A DNA stretch of 64,000 bases from Halobaculum sp. MBLA0143 (GCF_041361465.1 NZ_JBGKAC010000001.1:62001-126000), one strand, 5' to 3'. Shown: positions 8,020 through 17,351, counted from the stretch's first letter. Notes: generated by a model from the sequence alone, not told the origin. Translations and numbers: made by a program.

Positions 8020-9849
8020 TCAGTCCGTGTAGTAGTACTCCCCGTCGCGCTTCTGTTGGCTGTCCAGCTGCGACCCGGGCTTGTTGATCCGGGGACGACC
8101 GGTGCGTTCGTCGCGCCGGAAGGTGATGTCCAAGTCCGCGAGGAACTCGTTCATGCCGTCGCGCATCCCCTGGGGTTCGCTGGCGTGACCGCGCTCGGCG
8201 GGCTCGCCGTCGAACACCATCAGCCGGTCGGCCAGGAGATCGACCATGTAGATGTCGTGGTCGATCACCATGACGGTCGCGTCGTTGTGTTCGGCGTACC
8301 GTCGGATCGCGGTCGTCGCCTGGACCCGTTGTTCCACGTCGAGGTGGGCCGACGGCTCGTCCAAGAGGTAGAGGTCGGCGTCCTCGGAGATGGTGGCGGC
8401 GATAGCGACGCGCTGCCGTTCCCCGCCCGAGAGGTCCGTCAGGCGTTGCTCCATGAGGCGGTTGAGTTGGAGCGGTCGGGCCACCTCCGTGTCCCAGTAG
8501 GAGGTGCCGAACTCGTCGGTGATCGACGAGAGGAACGTGTCCACCCGCATCTGGCGGTCGATGTCGATGTACTGTGGCTTGTAGGCGATCTCCAACTCCG
8601 TGTCGAGACTCCCCTCTGTGGGCTCCAACTGGCCGGCGAGCATCTTCGCCAGCGTCGACTTCCCGATTCCGTTGGGCCCGACGACCCCCAGCACCTCCCC
8701 CTCGTTGATCGTCCCAGGGTCGACGGACAGGGAGAAGGCGTCGTCGCCGTACGACTTCTCCAGGGCGGGGTACTCCAGGAGCGGTCGGCTGGTCGTCGAC
8801 TCCTGGGGGGCGTGTTCTTCGAACTCGATGGCCTCCTGGCGGATCCGCATGTTCTCGTTGTCGAGGTAGCCGGAGAGGTACTCGTTGATCCCGTTCCGGA
8901 CGGACTTGGGGTCCGTGACGACACCGTACGCTCCGGGCTCACCGTAGGTGACGTGGAGCGTGTCTGCCAGGAGGTCGAGGATGGCGAGATCGTGTTCGAC
9001 GGCCATCACGGCGCGGTCCTCGTCGTCGGCCAGTTCCCGGACGAGCCGGGCGGCTGTCATCCGTTGGCCGACGTCCAGGTACGGCGTGATCTCGTCGAAG
9101 AAGTAGAACTCCGCGTCTCGACAGAGGGTGGCCGTCAGGGCGACCCGTTGGAGTTCGCCGCCGGAGATGTCGTCGATGTGACTGTCCATCACGGTCTCGA
9201 TGTTCAGCCGTTCGACGGTCTCGTCCAACACGCCCCGTTCGTCGGTCGTCCGCAACAACTCCTGCACCTCGCCGTCGAACTGCTCGGGGATCTGGTCGAC
9301 GTACTGCGGCTTGCGGGCCACCTCGATCTCGCCGTCGATGATCCGCTCGACGTACGTCTGGAGCTCCGTCCCGCGGACACGTTCCAACACGGCCTCCCAG
9401 GAGGCCTCCTCGTCGTGGACGCCACGGTTCGGGACGAGTTCCCCCGCGAGCATCCGAACTGCAGTCGACTTCCCGATCCCGTTGGGGCCCAGGATACCCG
9501 TGACGCCGCCGGACTCCGGCACCGGCAGCCCGTACAGTCCGAACGCGTTCTCCCCGTAGCGGTGGATCGGATCGTCTTCCAGCTCCGACGGGAGGTTGAT
9601 GATCTCGATGGCGTCGAACGGACACTTGTCGACACAGATCCCACACGACTCACCCAGACAGATCTCCTCGGAGATCCAGATCTGGTCCGGTCCGCCCTTG
9701 TACGGTTCGTCCTGCCCGTACCGTTCCTCGCGGGTGGTGATACAGTCCTTTCCAGTTCGATTCGGCGGACAGTAGTTCGAACACTCGTAGTTACAACGGT
9801 CGGGCTGACACCGATCCAAGTCCACGACCGCGATGCTGTCGTCCGCCAC
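8020..9849 (-). CDS. rli: Ribosome recycling/translation ATPase ABCE1 (RLI)
   Basis: ABCE1 splits post-termination ribosomes into subunits. The 609-residue protein has the N-terminal double [4Fe-4S] domain (CQPDRCNYECSNYC region, then CGICVDKCPF), two ABC ATPase domains each with GPNGIGKST as the P-loop, and signature motifs DISGGELQRVALT and DLSGGERQRVAIA. Both Walker B/DE pairs (FFDEITPYLD, LLDEPSAHLD) are intact. It starts with GTG, three bases after the stop of the upstream EMC6-like gene, indicating an operon. Confidence 0.97.
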   Translation of the reverse strand: MADDSIAVVDLDRCQPDRCNYECSNYCPPNRTGKDCITTREERYGQDEPYKGGPDQIWISEEICLGESCGICVDKCPFDAIEIINLPSELEDDPIHRYGENAFGLYGLPVPESGGVTGILGPNGIGKSTAVRMLAGELVPNRGVHDEEASWEAVLERVRGTELQTYVERIIDGEIEVARKPQYVDQIPEQFDGEVQELLRTTDERGVLDETVERLNIETVMDSHIDDISGGELQRVALTATLCRDAEFYFFDEITPYLDVGQRMTAARLVRELADDEDRAVMAVEHDLAILDLLADTLHVTYGEPGAYGVVTDPKSVRNGINEYLSGYLDNENMRIRQEAIEFEEHAPQESTTSRPLLEYPALEKSYGDDAFSLSVDPGTINEGEVLGVVGPNGIGKSTLAKMLAGQLEPTEGSLDTELEIAYKPQYIDIDRQMRVDTFLSSITDEFGTSYWDTEVARPLQLNRLMEQRLTDLSGGERQRVAIAATISEDADLYLLDEPSAHLDVEQRVQATTAIRRYAEHNDATVMVIDHDIYMVDLLADRLMVFDGEPAERGHASEPQGMRDGMNEFLADLDITFRRDERTGRPRINKPGSQLDSQQKRDGEYYYTD

Positions 9850-9852
9850 GGC

Positions 9853-10161
9853 TCACACCCCAGTCGACAGCAGGATCGCGTAGGAGATGAACCAGAACGT
9901 GAACGTCATGAACCCGACGTAGAGGTTGTCCTTGATCCCGAACTCCCCGATGTCCACGCCGACGAGCTTCAGGACTGGGTACTGTGCGAACAACGCGACC
10001 GCCAACACCAGCAACGGCTGACGGCTCTGTGCCACGGACACCTCGACTCCGAACACCTGTGCGGAGACGAGCGCGGCGGCGATCCCGCCGACGCAGGCGA
10101 GGGTCGTCACCGTCACGCCCCGCATGTGATCGGAGAGTCCGGAGGCGTTCTCGGTAGCCAT
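9853..10161 (-). CDS. EMC6-like membrane protein
   Basis: A 102-residue protein with three hydrophobic segments (about residues 15-40, 47-66 and 78-100). It resembles archaeal EMC6-like proteins found next to RLI in haloarchaea. In eukaryotes EMC6 is part of a membrane-insertion complex; whether the archaeal form inserts membrane proteins is inference. It leads a two-gene operon with rli, whose GTG start follows within three bases of its stop. Confidence 0.75.
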   Translation of the reverse strand: MATENASGLSDHMRGVTVTTLACVGGIAAALVSAQVFGVEVSVAQSRQPLLVLAVALFAQYPVLKLVGVDIGEFGIKDNLYVGFMTFTFWFISYAILLSTGV

Positions 10162-10254
10162 GCGTGAGGCTGCGTGAGCCGGCGACTAAAGCAGTTCGCT
10201 CCACCGACGCCGGCCCGTGCCCTCCGTGTGTCGGACACACACGCGAGTCGTCAA

Positions 10255-10261
10255 GCTTTAA
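10255..10261 (+). promoter_or_regulatory. TATA element for the winged-helix gene
   Basis: GCTTTAA lies 27-33 bases before the ATG at 10288, consistent with a leaderless message and supporting this internal start over a longer upstream reading frame. Confidence 0.45.
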
Positions 10262-10287
10262 CACACTGGGTGTTTCGAATCGTAACG

Positions 10288-10581
10288 ATGGCCGAATCCG
10301 ACGAGGAGACACTCGACGACCTGCCGCCGAGTGCGAAGCTCGTGTTCAAGGTACTGGAGTACAACGGCTCGCTGACACAGAAAGGAATCGTCGAGGAGTC
10401 GATGCTGTCGGCGCGGACGGTGCGGTACGCGCTGGAACGGCTGGAGAACATCGGTGTCGTCGACGAGGACGTCTACTTCGCCGACGCTCGCCAGAACCTG
10501 TACCAGCTGACCGACGACGGCGTCGACAGCGTCCCGGGCGACTCCCACCCCCACGGGAAGGAGTCGGAACAGGAGGCGTAA
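10288..10581 (+). CDS. Winged helix-turn-helix (MarR-like) regulator
   Basis: A 97-residue DNA-binding protein. Residues about 12-75 form a winged helix: SAKLVFKVLEYNGSLTQKGI, then the recognition helix SARTVRYALERLENIGVV and a wing (FADARQNLYQLT). The tail is acidic. It lies divergent from the EMC6-like/RLI operon, where haloarchaea commonly carry such a gene. Target genes are unknown. Confidence 0.85.
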   Translation: MAESDEETLDDLPPSAKLVFKVLEYNGSLTQKGIVEESMLSARTVRYALERLENIGVVDEDVYFADARQNLYQLTDDGVDSVPGDSHPHGKESEQEA

Positions 10582-10635
10582 CCGACCACCCGTCACCGTC
10601 GCCCGCGACGACCGCCAGTGGCGACGCGGTGACAG

Positions 10636-12096
10636 TCACTCCAGTGCTCGTTCGACGCTCGCGGCGACCGCCCGTGCTCGGTCTGCGGTCTGTTCTCGGA
10701 GGTGTCCGGCGGCGACTGCCTCGTCTAACTCCGCGTCGTCGACCCGTCTGACGACGCCGTCCGAACCACGCACCACGTCGACGTGGAGGTCGACGTAACG
10801 CACCCCGTCCGGGAACACCTCGACGGGCGTACAGACGTTGACGTACGTCCCCTTCCGCTCGCCGTCCGCGCTCCGGTACACCGTCGGGTACCACCACCGT
10901 CCCTCGCGGAACTTCGTCACGGCCACGTCCCCCTGCTCGCGGGGCACGTCCAAGGCGTCGTACGTGCCGCCGGCGGACATCGCGCGTTCGAGCGCGACCG
11001 TCCCGTCCGACTCCTTGTCGGTCACCTCGCCGCGCCCCAGCGACACGAGCCGCCCGTCCGGCTTCCCGTGGTCGATCCCGATTCGGTCGCCGACCGTCGG
11101 ACCGTACTGGTCGGTCACGACGGTGAACGGGAACTCGTCGTCGTCCGTCTCGTCGAACGAACACAACGCCTCCGCCAGGTCGACGCCGCCGCTGGCCGCC
11201 CGCGAGGCCGCCTTCGTCCGGTGGTGGCCCGGCATCGTGCTCGTCACCGCCCGGCGGTGGTCGTCCAGCGCGAACCGAGACGCCCGACCGAACCACACCC
11301 AGTCCGTCACGGTCGGAGTCGAGAGCGTCGCCGGCGCCGCCGGCGGTGTCTCCGTCGCCGTCTCGATCTCTCCCGCCGTCTCGCTCGCCCGGTCGAGACT
11401 CGCCTCCAGCGCGTCCAGCCCCGCCTCGGACGCGTCGCGGTTCCACTCGACCCCCCAGCCGTCCGGCGTCGACGTGTCGAGCAGGTCCGTCATCCCGGCG
11501 AGCTCCCTGGCGGCGGCCTCGTCGCCGCCGCGGACGCGGGTGTCCGACCGGCCGGCGACGAGTCGCCCCAGCCCGCCCGGCGCCGACAGCTGTGTCGTCA
11601 GCTCCGGGCGGTCGTCCCCCCACGGCGCGGTCGCCGCAGTCACCTGGACGATCAACGTGTCGTCGACGGTGACGTGGTCGTCCGTCTCGCCGTACGGGAG
11701 GTAGCCCGTCGCGTCGTGACCGCCGGGGGCGTCGACGCCGAGATCGACGACGGCGCCACCGCCCAGCGTCTCCGTCACCTGGCCGTGGTACACCGCGTGC
11801 TGCGGGACCGGGTCGCGCCAGGCCAACGTGTCGACGGCGACGGTCAGCGTCGATCGGAGTTCGTCGACGGCCGTCGGCGTCCCGTGGACGGCGACGCCCT
11901 GGCGGTCCGGCCCGGTCTCGATCAGGGCGTCGAACGGCGCGACCGGGAACTCCCGGTCGAACCGCCGCCGGATCGGCGGCGACGCCTGTGTCACGTCGTG
12001 ACCCGCCTCGCCCAACAGCCGAGTGATCGCGGTCGTGTAGATGCCGCGAACCTTCACCCGGCGCGGCTCCGTCGCGTCACCGGCGGCTTCGGTCAC
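10636..12096 (-). CDS. Probable ribonuclease / AU-rich RNA-binding protein FAU-1
   Basis: FAU-1 family proteins bind AU-rich RNA and are implicated in 5S rRNA maturation. The 486-residue protein has an S1-like RNase E/G-type N-terminal part (YHGQVTETLGGGAVVDLGVD, residues about 85-175) and a C-terminal DUF402 domain (about 340-480, with PTVYRSADGERKGTYVNVCT and VRYVDLHVDVV). The GTG start giving VTEAAGDATEPRR is preferred; the open frame extends far upstream only because of GC-rich codon bias. The middle segment (about 210-270) is a variable, halophile-type linker. It is divergent from the RaSEA gene. Confidence 0.85.
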   Translation of the reverse strand: MTEAAGDATEPRRVKVRGIYTTAITRLLGEAGHDVTQASPPIRRRFDREFPVAPFDALIETGPDRQGVAVHGTPTAVDELRSTLTVAVDTLAWRDPVPQHAVYHGQVTETLGGGAVVDLGVDAPGGHDATGYLPYGETDDHVTVDDTLIVQVTAATAPWGDDRPELTTQLSAPGGLGRLVAGRSDTRVRGGDEAAARELAGMTDLLDTSTPDGWGVEWNRDASEAGLDALEASLDRASETAGEIETATETPPAAPATLSTPTVTDWVWFGRASRFALDDHRRAVTSTMPGHHRTKAASRAASGGVDLAEALCSFDETDDDEFPFTVVTDQYGPTVGDRIGIDHGKPDGRLVSLGRGEVTDKESDGTVALERAMSAGGTYDALDVPREQGDVAVTKFREGRWWYPTVYRSADGERKGTYVNVCTPVEVFPDGVRYVDLHVDVVRGSDGVVRRVDDAELDEAVAAGHLREQTADRARAVAASVERALE

Positions 12097-12273
12097 GCTT
12101 CCCCCGTTCGGCCCCGTCTCGTCTGCCCGTGTGTGTCGTGGTCGCGCATTCGAGGCGTGGTTCGCCGGCGACGGGCTTGAACGGTTGCGGTTCGGGACGG
12201 CGGAAGCCGAGCGCTGCGCTCCCGGGAGGGCCGGACCCGACTCCTTTTGCCCACGCGCTGCCACCGTCCGACA

Positions 12274-13377
12274 ATGAGTCAGTCGGAGCCGACACCCGAG
12301 GTGTACGAACAGGACCGCGGGATGGACGCCCACAACGAGGTGATGCGGGAGATTCGCGCCGAGAAGGACGCCAGCTACGACCCACACGAGCCCACCCGAG
12401 TGTGGCTCGACGAGGACAACACCCCGGACGGCGTGGTCCAGTCGCTGACGATCATCCTCAACACCGGCGGCTGTCGGTGGGCTCGCGCCGGCGGCTGTAC
12501 GATGTGTGGCTACGTCGCCGAGAGCGTAGAGGGTGGATCGGTCACCCACGACGCGTTGATGGACCAGATCCAGGTCTGTCTCGACCACGAGCGCGAGGAG
12601 GCCGACGAGCCCGCGGAGCTGATCAAGATCTACACCTCCGGGTCGTTCTTGGACGAACGCGAGGTGAGCGCCGAGACCCGCCGCGCCATCGCCTCCGAGT
12701 TCGCCGACCGCGAACGGATCGTCGTGGAGTCGTTGCCGGACTTCGTCGCCGCCGACAAGCTCCGCGACTTCACCGACCGCGGAATCGCGACCGACGTGGC
12801 CGTCGGGCTGGAGACCGCCACCGACCGCGTCCGCCACGACTGTGTCAACAAGTACTTCGACTTCGCCGACTTCGAGACCGCCTGTACGACGGTCCGGACA
12901 GTCGACGCCGACCCCGACACCGCCGACGCCGGCGTGAAGGCGTACCTCCTCATGAAGCCGCCGTTCCTCTCGGAGGCGGAGGCCGTAGAGGACATGGTGT
13001 CGTCCGTCCGTCGGTGTGGCGCCGTCGACGGCTGTCACACGGTGTCGATGAACCCCTGTAACGTCCAGCGCTACACGATGGTCGACGAACTCCACTTCCG
13101 GGGGGGCTACCGCCCGCCGTGGCTCTGGTCGGTCGCGGCCGTTCTGGAGCGGACGACGGACACGGACGCCATCGTCGTCTCCGACCCCGTCGGCCACGGC
13201 TCCGACCGCGGCGCCCACAACTGCGGCGAGTGTGACGACCGCGTCCAGAAGGCGATCAAGGACTTCAACCTCCGCCAGGACCCGAGCGTGTTCGACCAGG
13301 TGTCGTGTGACTGCGAGCGCACCTGGGAGCTGGTGTGTGAGGAAGGGAGCAGCTACGCGCAGCCGATCGTGGACTGA
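12274..13377 (+). CDS. Archaeosine biosynthesis radical SAM protein RaSEA
   Basis: RaSEA is the radical S-adenosylmethionine partner of ArcS in converting the tRNA position-15 lysine adduct to archaeosine. The 367-residue protein shows the family's wide cluster motif: Cys67, Cys75 and Cys78 in GGCRWARAGGCTMCGY, instead of the standard CxxxCxxC. A Cys-rich C-terminal part follows (NCGECDDRVQKAI; CDCERTWELVC). The ATG at 12274 gives MSQSEPTPEVYEQD and lies about 28 bases after a TATA-like CTTTTGC. ArcS is not in the window. Confidence 0.92.
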   Translation: MSQSEPTPEVYEQDRGMDAHNEVMREIRAEKDASYDPHEPTRVWLDEDNTPDGVVQSLTIILNTGGCRWARAGGCTMCGYVAESVEGGSVTHDALMDQIQVCLDHEREEADEPAELIKIYTSGSFLDEREVSAETRRAIASEFADRERIVVESLPDFVAADKLRDFTDRGIATDVAVGLETATDRVRHDCVNKYFDFADFETACTTVRTVDADPDTADAGVKAYLLMKPPFLSEAEAVEDMVSSVRRCGAVDGCHTVSMNPCNVQRYTMVDELHFRGGYRPPWLWSVAAVLERTTDTDAIVVSDPVGHGSDRGAHNCGECDDRVQKAIKDFNLRQDPSVFDQVSCDCERTWELVCEEGSSYAQPIVD

Positions 13378-13433
13378 GTGGGTCGTTCCCGCGTCAGGTA
13401 TATGTGACTACGCGATTCGTTCTATGCGAGAAG

Positions 13434-13844
13434 ATGGTCACGAAGTCTCGAATAGACGAAATATACGAGATGGAGAAGGTGATCGAGGAGGACTGGACCT
13501 GGGAGCGACGCGGCTCGAACCACGTCGGCGAGGCGACGGTGTACTGCATGAACGAGGATGTCACGCTCGTCCTGAAGGCGTGGAAGCGGGAGTCGTACGG
13601 GTTCTGTCTCCTCTACAAGAGCTCCAAGGTCGTCCGCCGCTGGGACAACTCCACACCACACACCAATCCCGACGGAAAGGTAATCAACGAGCCACACAAA
13701 CACTACTGGGATGAGGAGTACGAGGACAAGTTCGCGTACGCCGTCGACGACGTTGCGACCGACAACGTCGATCAGGCGTTCTGGGACTTCCTCGACGAGT
13801 GCAACATCGAACTCAAAGGGTCGTACCAGGAGGAACTCGCATGA
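13434..13844 (+). CDS. Unknown protein, first gene of a DUF1828-type module (TumE/DUF6978-like)
   Basis: A 136-residue protein. The middle and end carry the pattern VVRRWDNSTPHTN, a HKH cluster, then FAYAVDD and WDFLDECNI. This resembles the RxDN...H...HxH layout of TumE/DUF6516 or DUF6978-like proteins, some of which are annotated in toxin-antitoxin contexts. The match is by eye only. The ATG at 13434 follows a TATA-like GGTATATG by about 31 bases. Its stop overlaps the next ATG by four bases (ATGA), so the two proteins are probably made in fixed ratio. A toxin or defence role is inference. Confidence 0.6.
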   Translation: MVTKSRIDEIYEMEKVIEEDWTWERRGSNHVGEATVYCMNEDVTLVLKAWKRESYGFCLLYKSSKVVRRWDNSTPHTNPDGKVINEPHKHYWDEEYEDKFAYAVDDVATDNVDQAFWDFLDECNIELKGSYQEELA

Positions 13845-14620
13845 ACTGTGACCGCCTGATCACGGCGCTCGCCGGGAGGCTCGAAGAGGCAACGATCGCA
13901 CAGAGTGATGGGAACGAGTGCAAGCTCACCGTTCCATTCGAGCGAGTCGATCACGACGCTATCTCGCTGTGGGTCCGGTCGACCGATGGGGGATACCACA
14001 TCACGGACCAAGGAGAGACGTACGGAATGCTCTACCTCTCTAACGTCACACTCGATCAAGAGCGGCGGAAACGCCGACTCAACAGCATCAGAGAGCGCTA
14101 CGATCTGGAGAGTGCCAAGTACGAGATCAGTCTCTACGCAAACGACAACGACCTTGGACAACGGCTGTTGGACGCGATTCAGGCAGTACAGTCGATCTCA
14201 CACCTCCTGTTCACTCGCCAGAAGTACACACAGTCGGACTTCCAGAGTGATGTCGGCGAGTACCTGTCGTCCGAAGGGTACAGCTACAACACGAACTCCA
14301 AAGTCACCGGTGCGAGCGACGACCACCGGGTCGACTTCGAGGTGACGGCCGAGCGTCGGGCACTCGTCGAGACGCTCCACGCCGAGAACGTCTCTACGGT
14401 CCGGAACATGGCCCAGCGGACTGCGTTCAAGTGGATCGACCTGCGCACGGCAGACCCACAGTTGACGCTCGTCTCCGTCGTTGACGACGAGTCCGGTGAG
14501 TACGACGCTCGTGCAGAGCGGATTCTCGACCAGTACTCCGACGAGCTCGTCACTTGGTCTGGACGTGCCCGGCTGTCGGACGTGCTCGGCAACCCCGACA
14601 CCCAGGCAGGCGCAGACTGA
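13841..14620 (+). CDS. DUF1828/DUF1829-like protein, second gene of the module
   Basis: A 259-residue protein. The N-terminal domain (residues about 18-110) fits DUF1828: a polar VPFERVDHDAISLWV strand, then GGYHITDQGETYGML and LDAIQAVQSISHLLF. The C-terminal domain (about 120-240) fits DUF1829, with KVTGASDDHRVDFEV and a strand-rich end. Both families are of unknown function and are often seen in mobile or phage-linked gene sets. It is translationally coupled to the 136-residue protein. Codon choice is AT-richer than in flanking core genes, suggesting acquisition. Confidence 0.65.
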   Translation: MNCDRLITALAGRLEEATIAQSDGNECKLTVPFERVDHDAISLWVRSTDGGYHITDQGETYGMLYLSNVTLDQERRKRRLNSIRERYDLESAKYEISLYANDNDLGQRLLDAIQAVQSISHLLFTRQKYTQSDFQSDVGEYLSSEGYSYNTNSKVTGASDDHRVDFEVTAERRALVETLHAENVSTVRNMAQRTAFKWIDLRTADPQLTLVSVVDDESGEYDARAERILDQYSDELVTWSGRARLSDVLGNPDTQAGAD

Positions 14621-14679
14621 CTCCCCGTCTGTCTCCGGGGTCGGTACTGTTTCCAACGGTGGAGACGACTGGAGACACG

Positions 14680-15783
14680 ATGGAAATCGAGCCGTTCGCC
14701 CTCGAACGCTGGTTCGACGAACACGAACACGACGCCGACATCATGCTCGCGGAGTCGGGCATCCGATCGCTGCCCGCCGACCGCTTCGATCTCGACCCGG
14801 GGAAGCTCGGGTACGTCATCCCGACGGACGGCGACCCGGAGTTCCGCGCCGAGATCGCGGCGCGCTACGGCCGCGGTCCCGACGAGATCGCGTTCACCGT
14901 CGGCACCCAGGAGGCGAACTTCCTGACGTTCCTCGCGACGCTGTCTTCGCCCGCGCCACCGGGGGGCGACGGCCCCGGGACCGGCACGGACGCCGTCGTC
15001 GTCACGCCGACGTACCAGGCGCTGTACAGCGTCCCGGACGCCATCGGCGACGCCATGAGCGTCCCCCTCGAACCGCCGACGTGGGAACTGTCTGTCGACC
15101 GCGTCGCCGAGGCCGTCGACGACGACACCGCGGTGATCGTCCTCAACAACCCCAACAACCCTACCGGTCGCTACCACGACGAGGGTCGGGTCCGGGCGCT
15201 GTACGACCTCGCGGCCGAACACGACGCCTACCTCCTGTGTGACGAGGTGTACCGCGGGCTCGCCGACGACCCGCTCCCGCCGGTTGCGAGCCTCGGCGAC
15301 CACGGGATCTCGACCACCAGTCTGACGAAGGCGTACGGACTCGCCGGCGCCCGCTTCGGCTGGCTCGCCGGCTCGCCCGGAGTCGTCGACGCCGCCGTCC
15401 GGTGGAAAGACTACACCACGATCTCCCCGTCGTTGTTCGGCCAACACGTCGCCGAGCAGGCCCTCGGCGATCGAGAGGGCGACATCCTCTCGGAGAACCG
15501 TGCGTTGGCCCGCGAACACCACGACATCGTCGCCGACTGGATCGCAGACCACGACTTGGACTGGCACGACCCGGTCGGCGTCAACGCCTTCCTGACGGTT
15601 CCCGACGGGTTCGACGGCTCCCGCGCGTTCTGCCGGGCGGTCGTCGAAGAGGCGTCCGTCGTGCTCGCGCCCGGCGACGCCTTCGGCTGCGACGACTACT
15701 TCCGGCTCGGCTTCGGCCACGAGACCGAGCAGCTAGAGGAGGGGCTGGCGCGCGTGGGCGAGGTGATCGAGTCGCGGCGGTGA
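14680..15783 (+). CDS. PLP-dependent aminotransferase class I/II
   Basis: A 367-residue fold-type I aminotransferase. Visible are the cofactor-phosphate region (TQEANFL), the substrate/cofactor motif LNNPNNPTGRYHDEG, the conserved CDEVYRGL aspartate-tyrosine, and the Schiff-base Lys in STTSLTKAYGLAGARFGWLAG region. It resembles haloarchaeal aspartate/capreomycidine-type aminotransferases, but the amino donor cannot be set from sequence. The ATG at 14680 is used, since the upstream frame is low-complexity. Single-gene unit. Confidence 0.88.
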   Translation: MEIEPFALERWFDEHEHDADIMLAESGIRSLPADRFDLDPGKLGYVIPTDGDPEFRAEIAARYGRGPDEIAFTVGTQEANFLTFLATLSSPAPPGGDGPGTGTDAVVVTPTYQALYSVPDAIGDAMSVPLEPPTWELSVDRVAEAVDDDTAVIVLNNPNNPTGRYHDEGRVRALYDLAAEHDAYLLCDEVYRGLADDPLPPVASLGDHGISTTSLTKAYGLAGARFGWLAGSPGVVDAAVRWKDYTTISPSLFGQHVAEQALGDREGDILSENRALAREHHDIVADWIADHDLDWHDPVGVNAFLTVPDGFDGSRAFCRAVVEEASVVLAPGDAFGCDDYFRLGFGHETEQLEEGLARVGEVIESRR

Positions 15784-16152
15784 AGGGTGGGCCGCTGACT
15801 CTTCCCGACCGATGTCCAGTCTCTGGTCGAGTAGGCCGACCGGGTCGGCCGAGACGACCGCTGGCTGTGAGTACGAGAGTCGATACACTGTCTATCGTCG
15901 GGAGCAGTCCCCTCTCTGTCCGACTGACGAGGGGGTTCGTTCAGTTTCGAGAGTATCCCCGTGGGTTCGGGACTTGGCAGTGCAGTGGTCACCCCCGCCT
16001 CCGAGACGGAGGCCACACACCGACCGGCTCGGCCTCTCTGTCGAGCGACATCTCTACGGACTACCGACAGTCTGACTGCACCGACCTGTCGGGCACAGAC
16101 AGTACACGACTCACCGAGAAAGTACTTGTACCACTGCTCGTCAACACCAGAC
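15784..16152. other. Intergenic stretch without a recognisable gene
   Basis: The 369 bases between the aminotransferase and the lipoprotein hold no frame with haloarchaeal protein character. Near its end AAAGTACTTGTA (about 16119-16130) is a possible TATA region for the lipoprotein gene. No repeat or hairpin stood out. Confidence 0.5.
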
Positions 16153-17013
16153 GTGAGGCGTCGTCAGGTGCTCGCAGCGCTCGGCGCTGCCACCTTCGTA
16201 CCCACGGCGGGTTGTGTTGCCGACACCAGTCGGACCGGTGACGAGAGCACACGTACTGACGAGAGTACACATACCGACGGGAACACACTCACTGACGAGA
16301 CCGACACACCCACGCCGACAGACTCCGGACCACGACGACTCGCTCCGGGAGCGTCCACGACGGTCGCCGGTGGAGTGTCGCTCACGATTGCAGACCCGAG
16401 GGTGCGGCGTTCCGTCGTCACACGGCAGTCGTCGTTCTTCGCTGTTCGACGCGAGAGTGGAGTTCAGTTCGTCGTCGTGGACGTGGCGGGTGACACCAAC
16501 TTCGAGCCGTCGTCGTTCGTCCTGGAACGCGATGGAACGATCCAGTCGCCGCCGCAAGTTCAACAGTCCGTCCGTAGCACCACACGAAGCTGTAGCGGGA
16601 CGTGTATCGGGATTCCCGTCGACGCCGAGGCCGCAGCGTCTGCCGCCGTCGCGTACCGTCCGGACGGCGTCGTTCGCGGAGTCTGGGAACTCGACGACTC
16701 GACCGTCGCCGCGTTCCCGAGAGTCCCCGACGTACGCCTGCGGGACGCGGTCGTCACAGACGAGAGCGGTGACGTGGGGGTCGAACTCACGGTCGACAAC
16801 GTCGGGGAGAGAGACGGCGTCTTCTCCGGTGTCGTCGCACCTGCGTGGCTGAACGATGCCGGCGAACCGGTCGGCTTCGGAGTTCCCCGAAACGAGACCG
16901 TGGTGGAGACGGTCGTTCCGAGCGGTATCCAGCAGCTCGATCCCGACAGTGCCGGGCTCTCCACGACTCCGGCCCCCGATACACGGTACTTCGAAATCGG
17001 ACCGGACCCCTGA
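16153..17013 (+). CDS. Tat-exported lipoprotein of unknown function
   Basis: A 286-residue secreted lipoprotein. It begins MRRRQVLAALGAATFVPTAG followed by Cys21, a twin-arginine-type signal with a lipobox typical of haloarchaea. A Thr/Asp-rich linker with repeated (T)DES-T-TD units follows (residues about 24-60). The rest is predicted beta-rich, with ELTVDNVGERDGVFSG resembling the beta-sandwich (DUF4352-like) domains of extracellular archaeal proteins. Starts with GTG at 16153, chosen because the signal begins there. Substrate or binding role unknown. Confidence 0.75.
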   Translation: MRRRQVLAALGAATFVPTAGCVADTSRTGDESTRTDESTHTDGNTLTDETDTPTPTDSGPRRLAPGASTTVAGGVSLTIADPRVRRSVVTRQSSFFAVRRESGVQFVVVDVAGDTNFEPSSFVLERDGTIQSPPQVQQSVRSTTRSCSGTCIGIPVDAEAAASAAVAYRPDGVVRGVWELDDSTVAAFPRVPDVRLRDAVVTDESGDVGVELTVDNVGERDGVFSGVVAPAWLNDAGEPVGFGVPRNETVVETVVPSGIQQLDPDSAGLSTTPAPDTRYFEIGPDP

Positions 17014-17209
17014 CCAGTGTCGCCCCACCGGTATCCGGCGCGGAGAGTGTCTGAACGGGAGTCGAACTCTGGCCGTCGCGCCGCCTCGGCCCTCGACTCG
17101 AGCTCCGCACGTCGACAACCACACGCACCCGCGCTTCGTTCCTCGCGGTGAGACTCGCTTCGCTCGTCTCACACGCTCGTCACTCGCCGGCCAGGTCCGC
17201 GGAGAAGTA

Positions 17210-17289
17210 CGCCCGAGGCGGGATTTGAACCTCGGTCGCTCGTTCGCTGGCGCTCACTCGCTCCCCGGTTCAAATCCCGCGTACCGCCT
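17210..17289. repeat. Partial copies of the tRNA-Asp 3' end, direct and inverted (att-like)
   Basis: CGCCCGAGGCGGGATTTGAACC at 17211-17232 region repeats the 3' end of the tRNA-Asp gene at 17352-17373, in the same orientation. About 35 bases further on, GGTTCAAATCCCGC (about 17268-17281) is the inverted copy of the T-arm part. The remainder is simple TCGCTCG-type sequence. No cloverleaf can be drawn, so this is not a second tRNA. Integrases commonly leave such 3'-end copies, so a relic attachment site is a reasonable reading. Confidence 0.6.
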
Positions 17290-17350
17290 TTCTCGATTCC
17301 GTGACTCGCTCCTCGCTACGCTCGTCGCTCGTCACTTTGGAATCGAGAAA
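17289..17350. repeat. 12-base inverted repeat next to tRNA-Asp
   Basis: TTTCTCGATTCC at 17289-17300 is the exact reverse complement of GGAATCGAGAAA at 17339-17350. The arms flank simple TCGCTCG-rich sequence and end at the 3' boundary of the tRNA-Asp gene. It could form a hairpin that terminates or processes the tRNA transcript, or mark recombination. Confidence 0.65.
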
Positions 17351-17351
17351 A

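Noticed and set aside
8056-10167. 703-codon open frame antisense to RLI
   Set aside because: No domain can be seen, and the opposite strand encodes ABCE1 with all motifs intact.
17210-17289. A second tRNA next to tRNA-Asp
   Set aside because: Only the 3' end and T-arm are present; no anticodon arm or full acceptor stem can be drawn.
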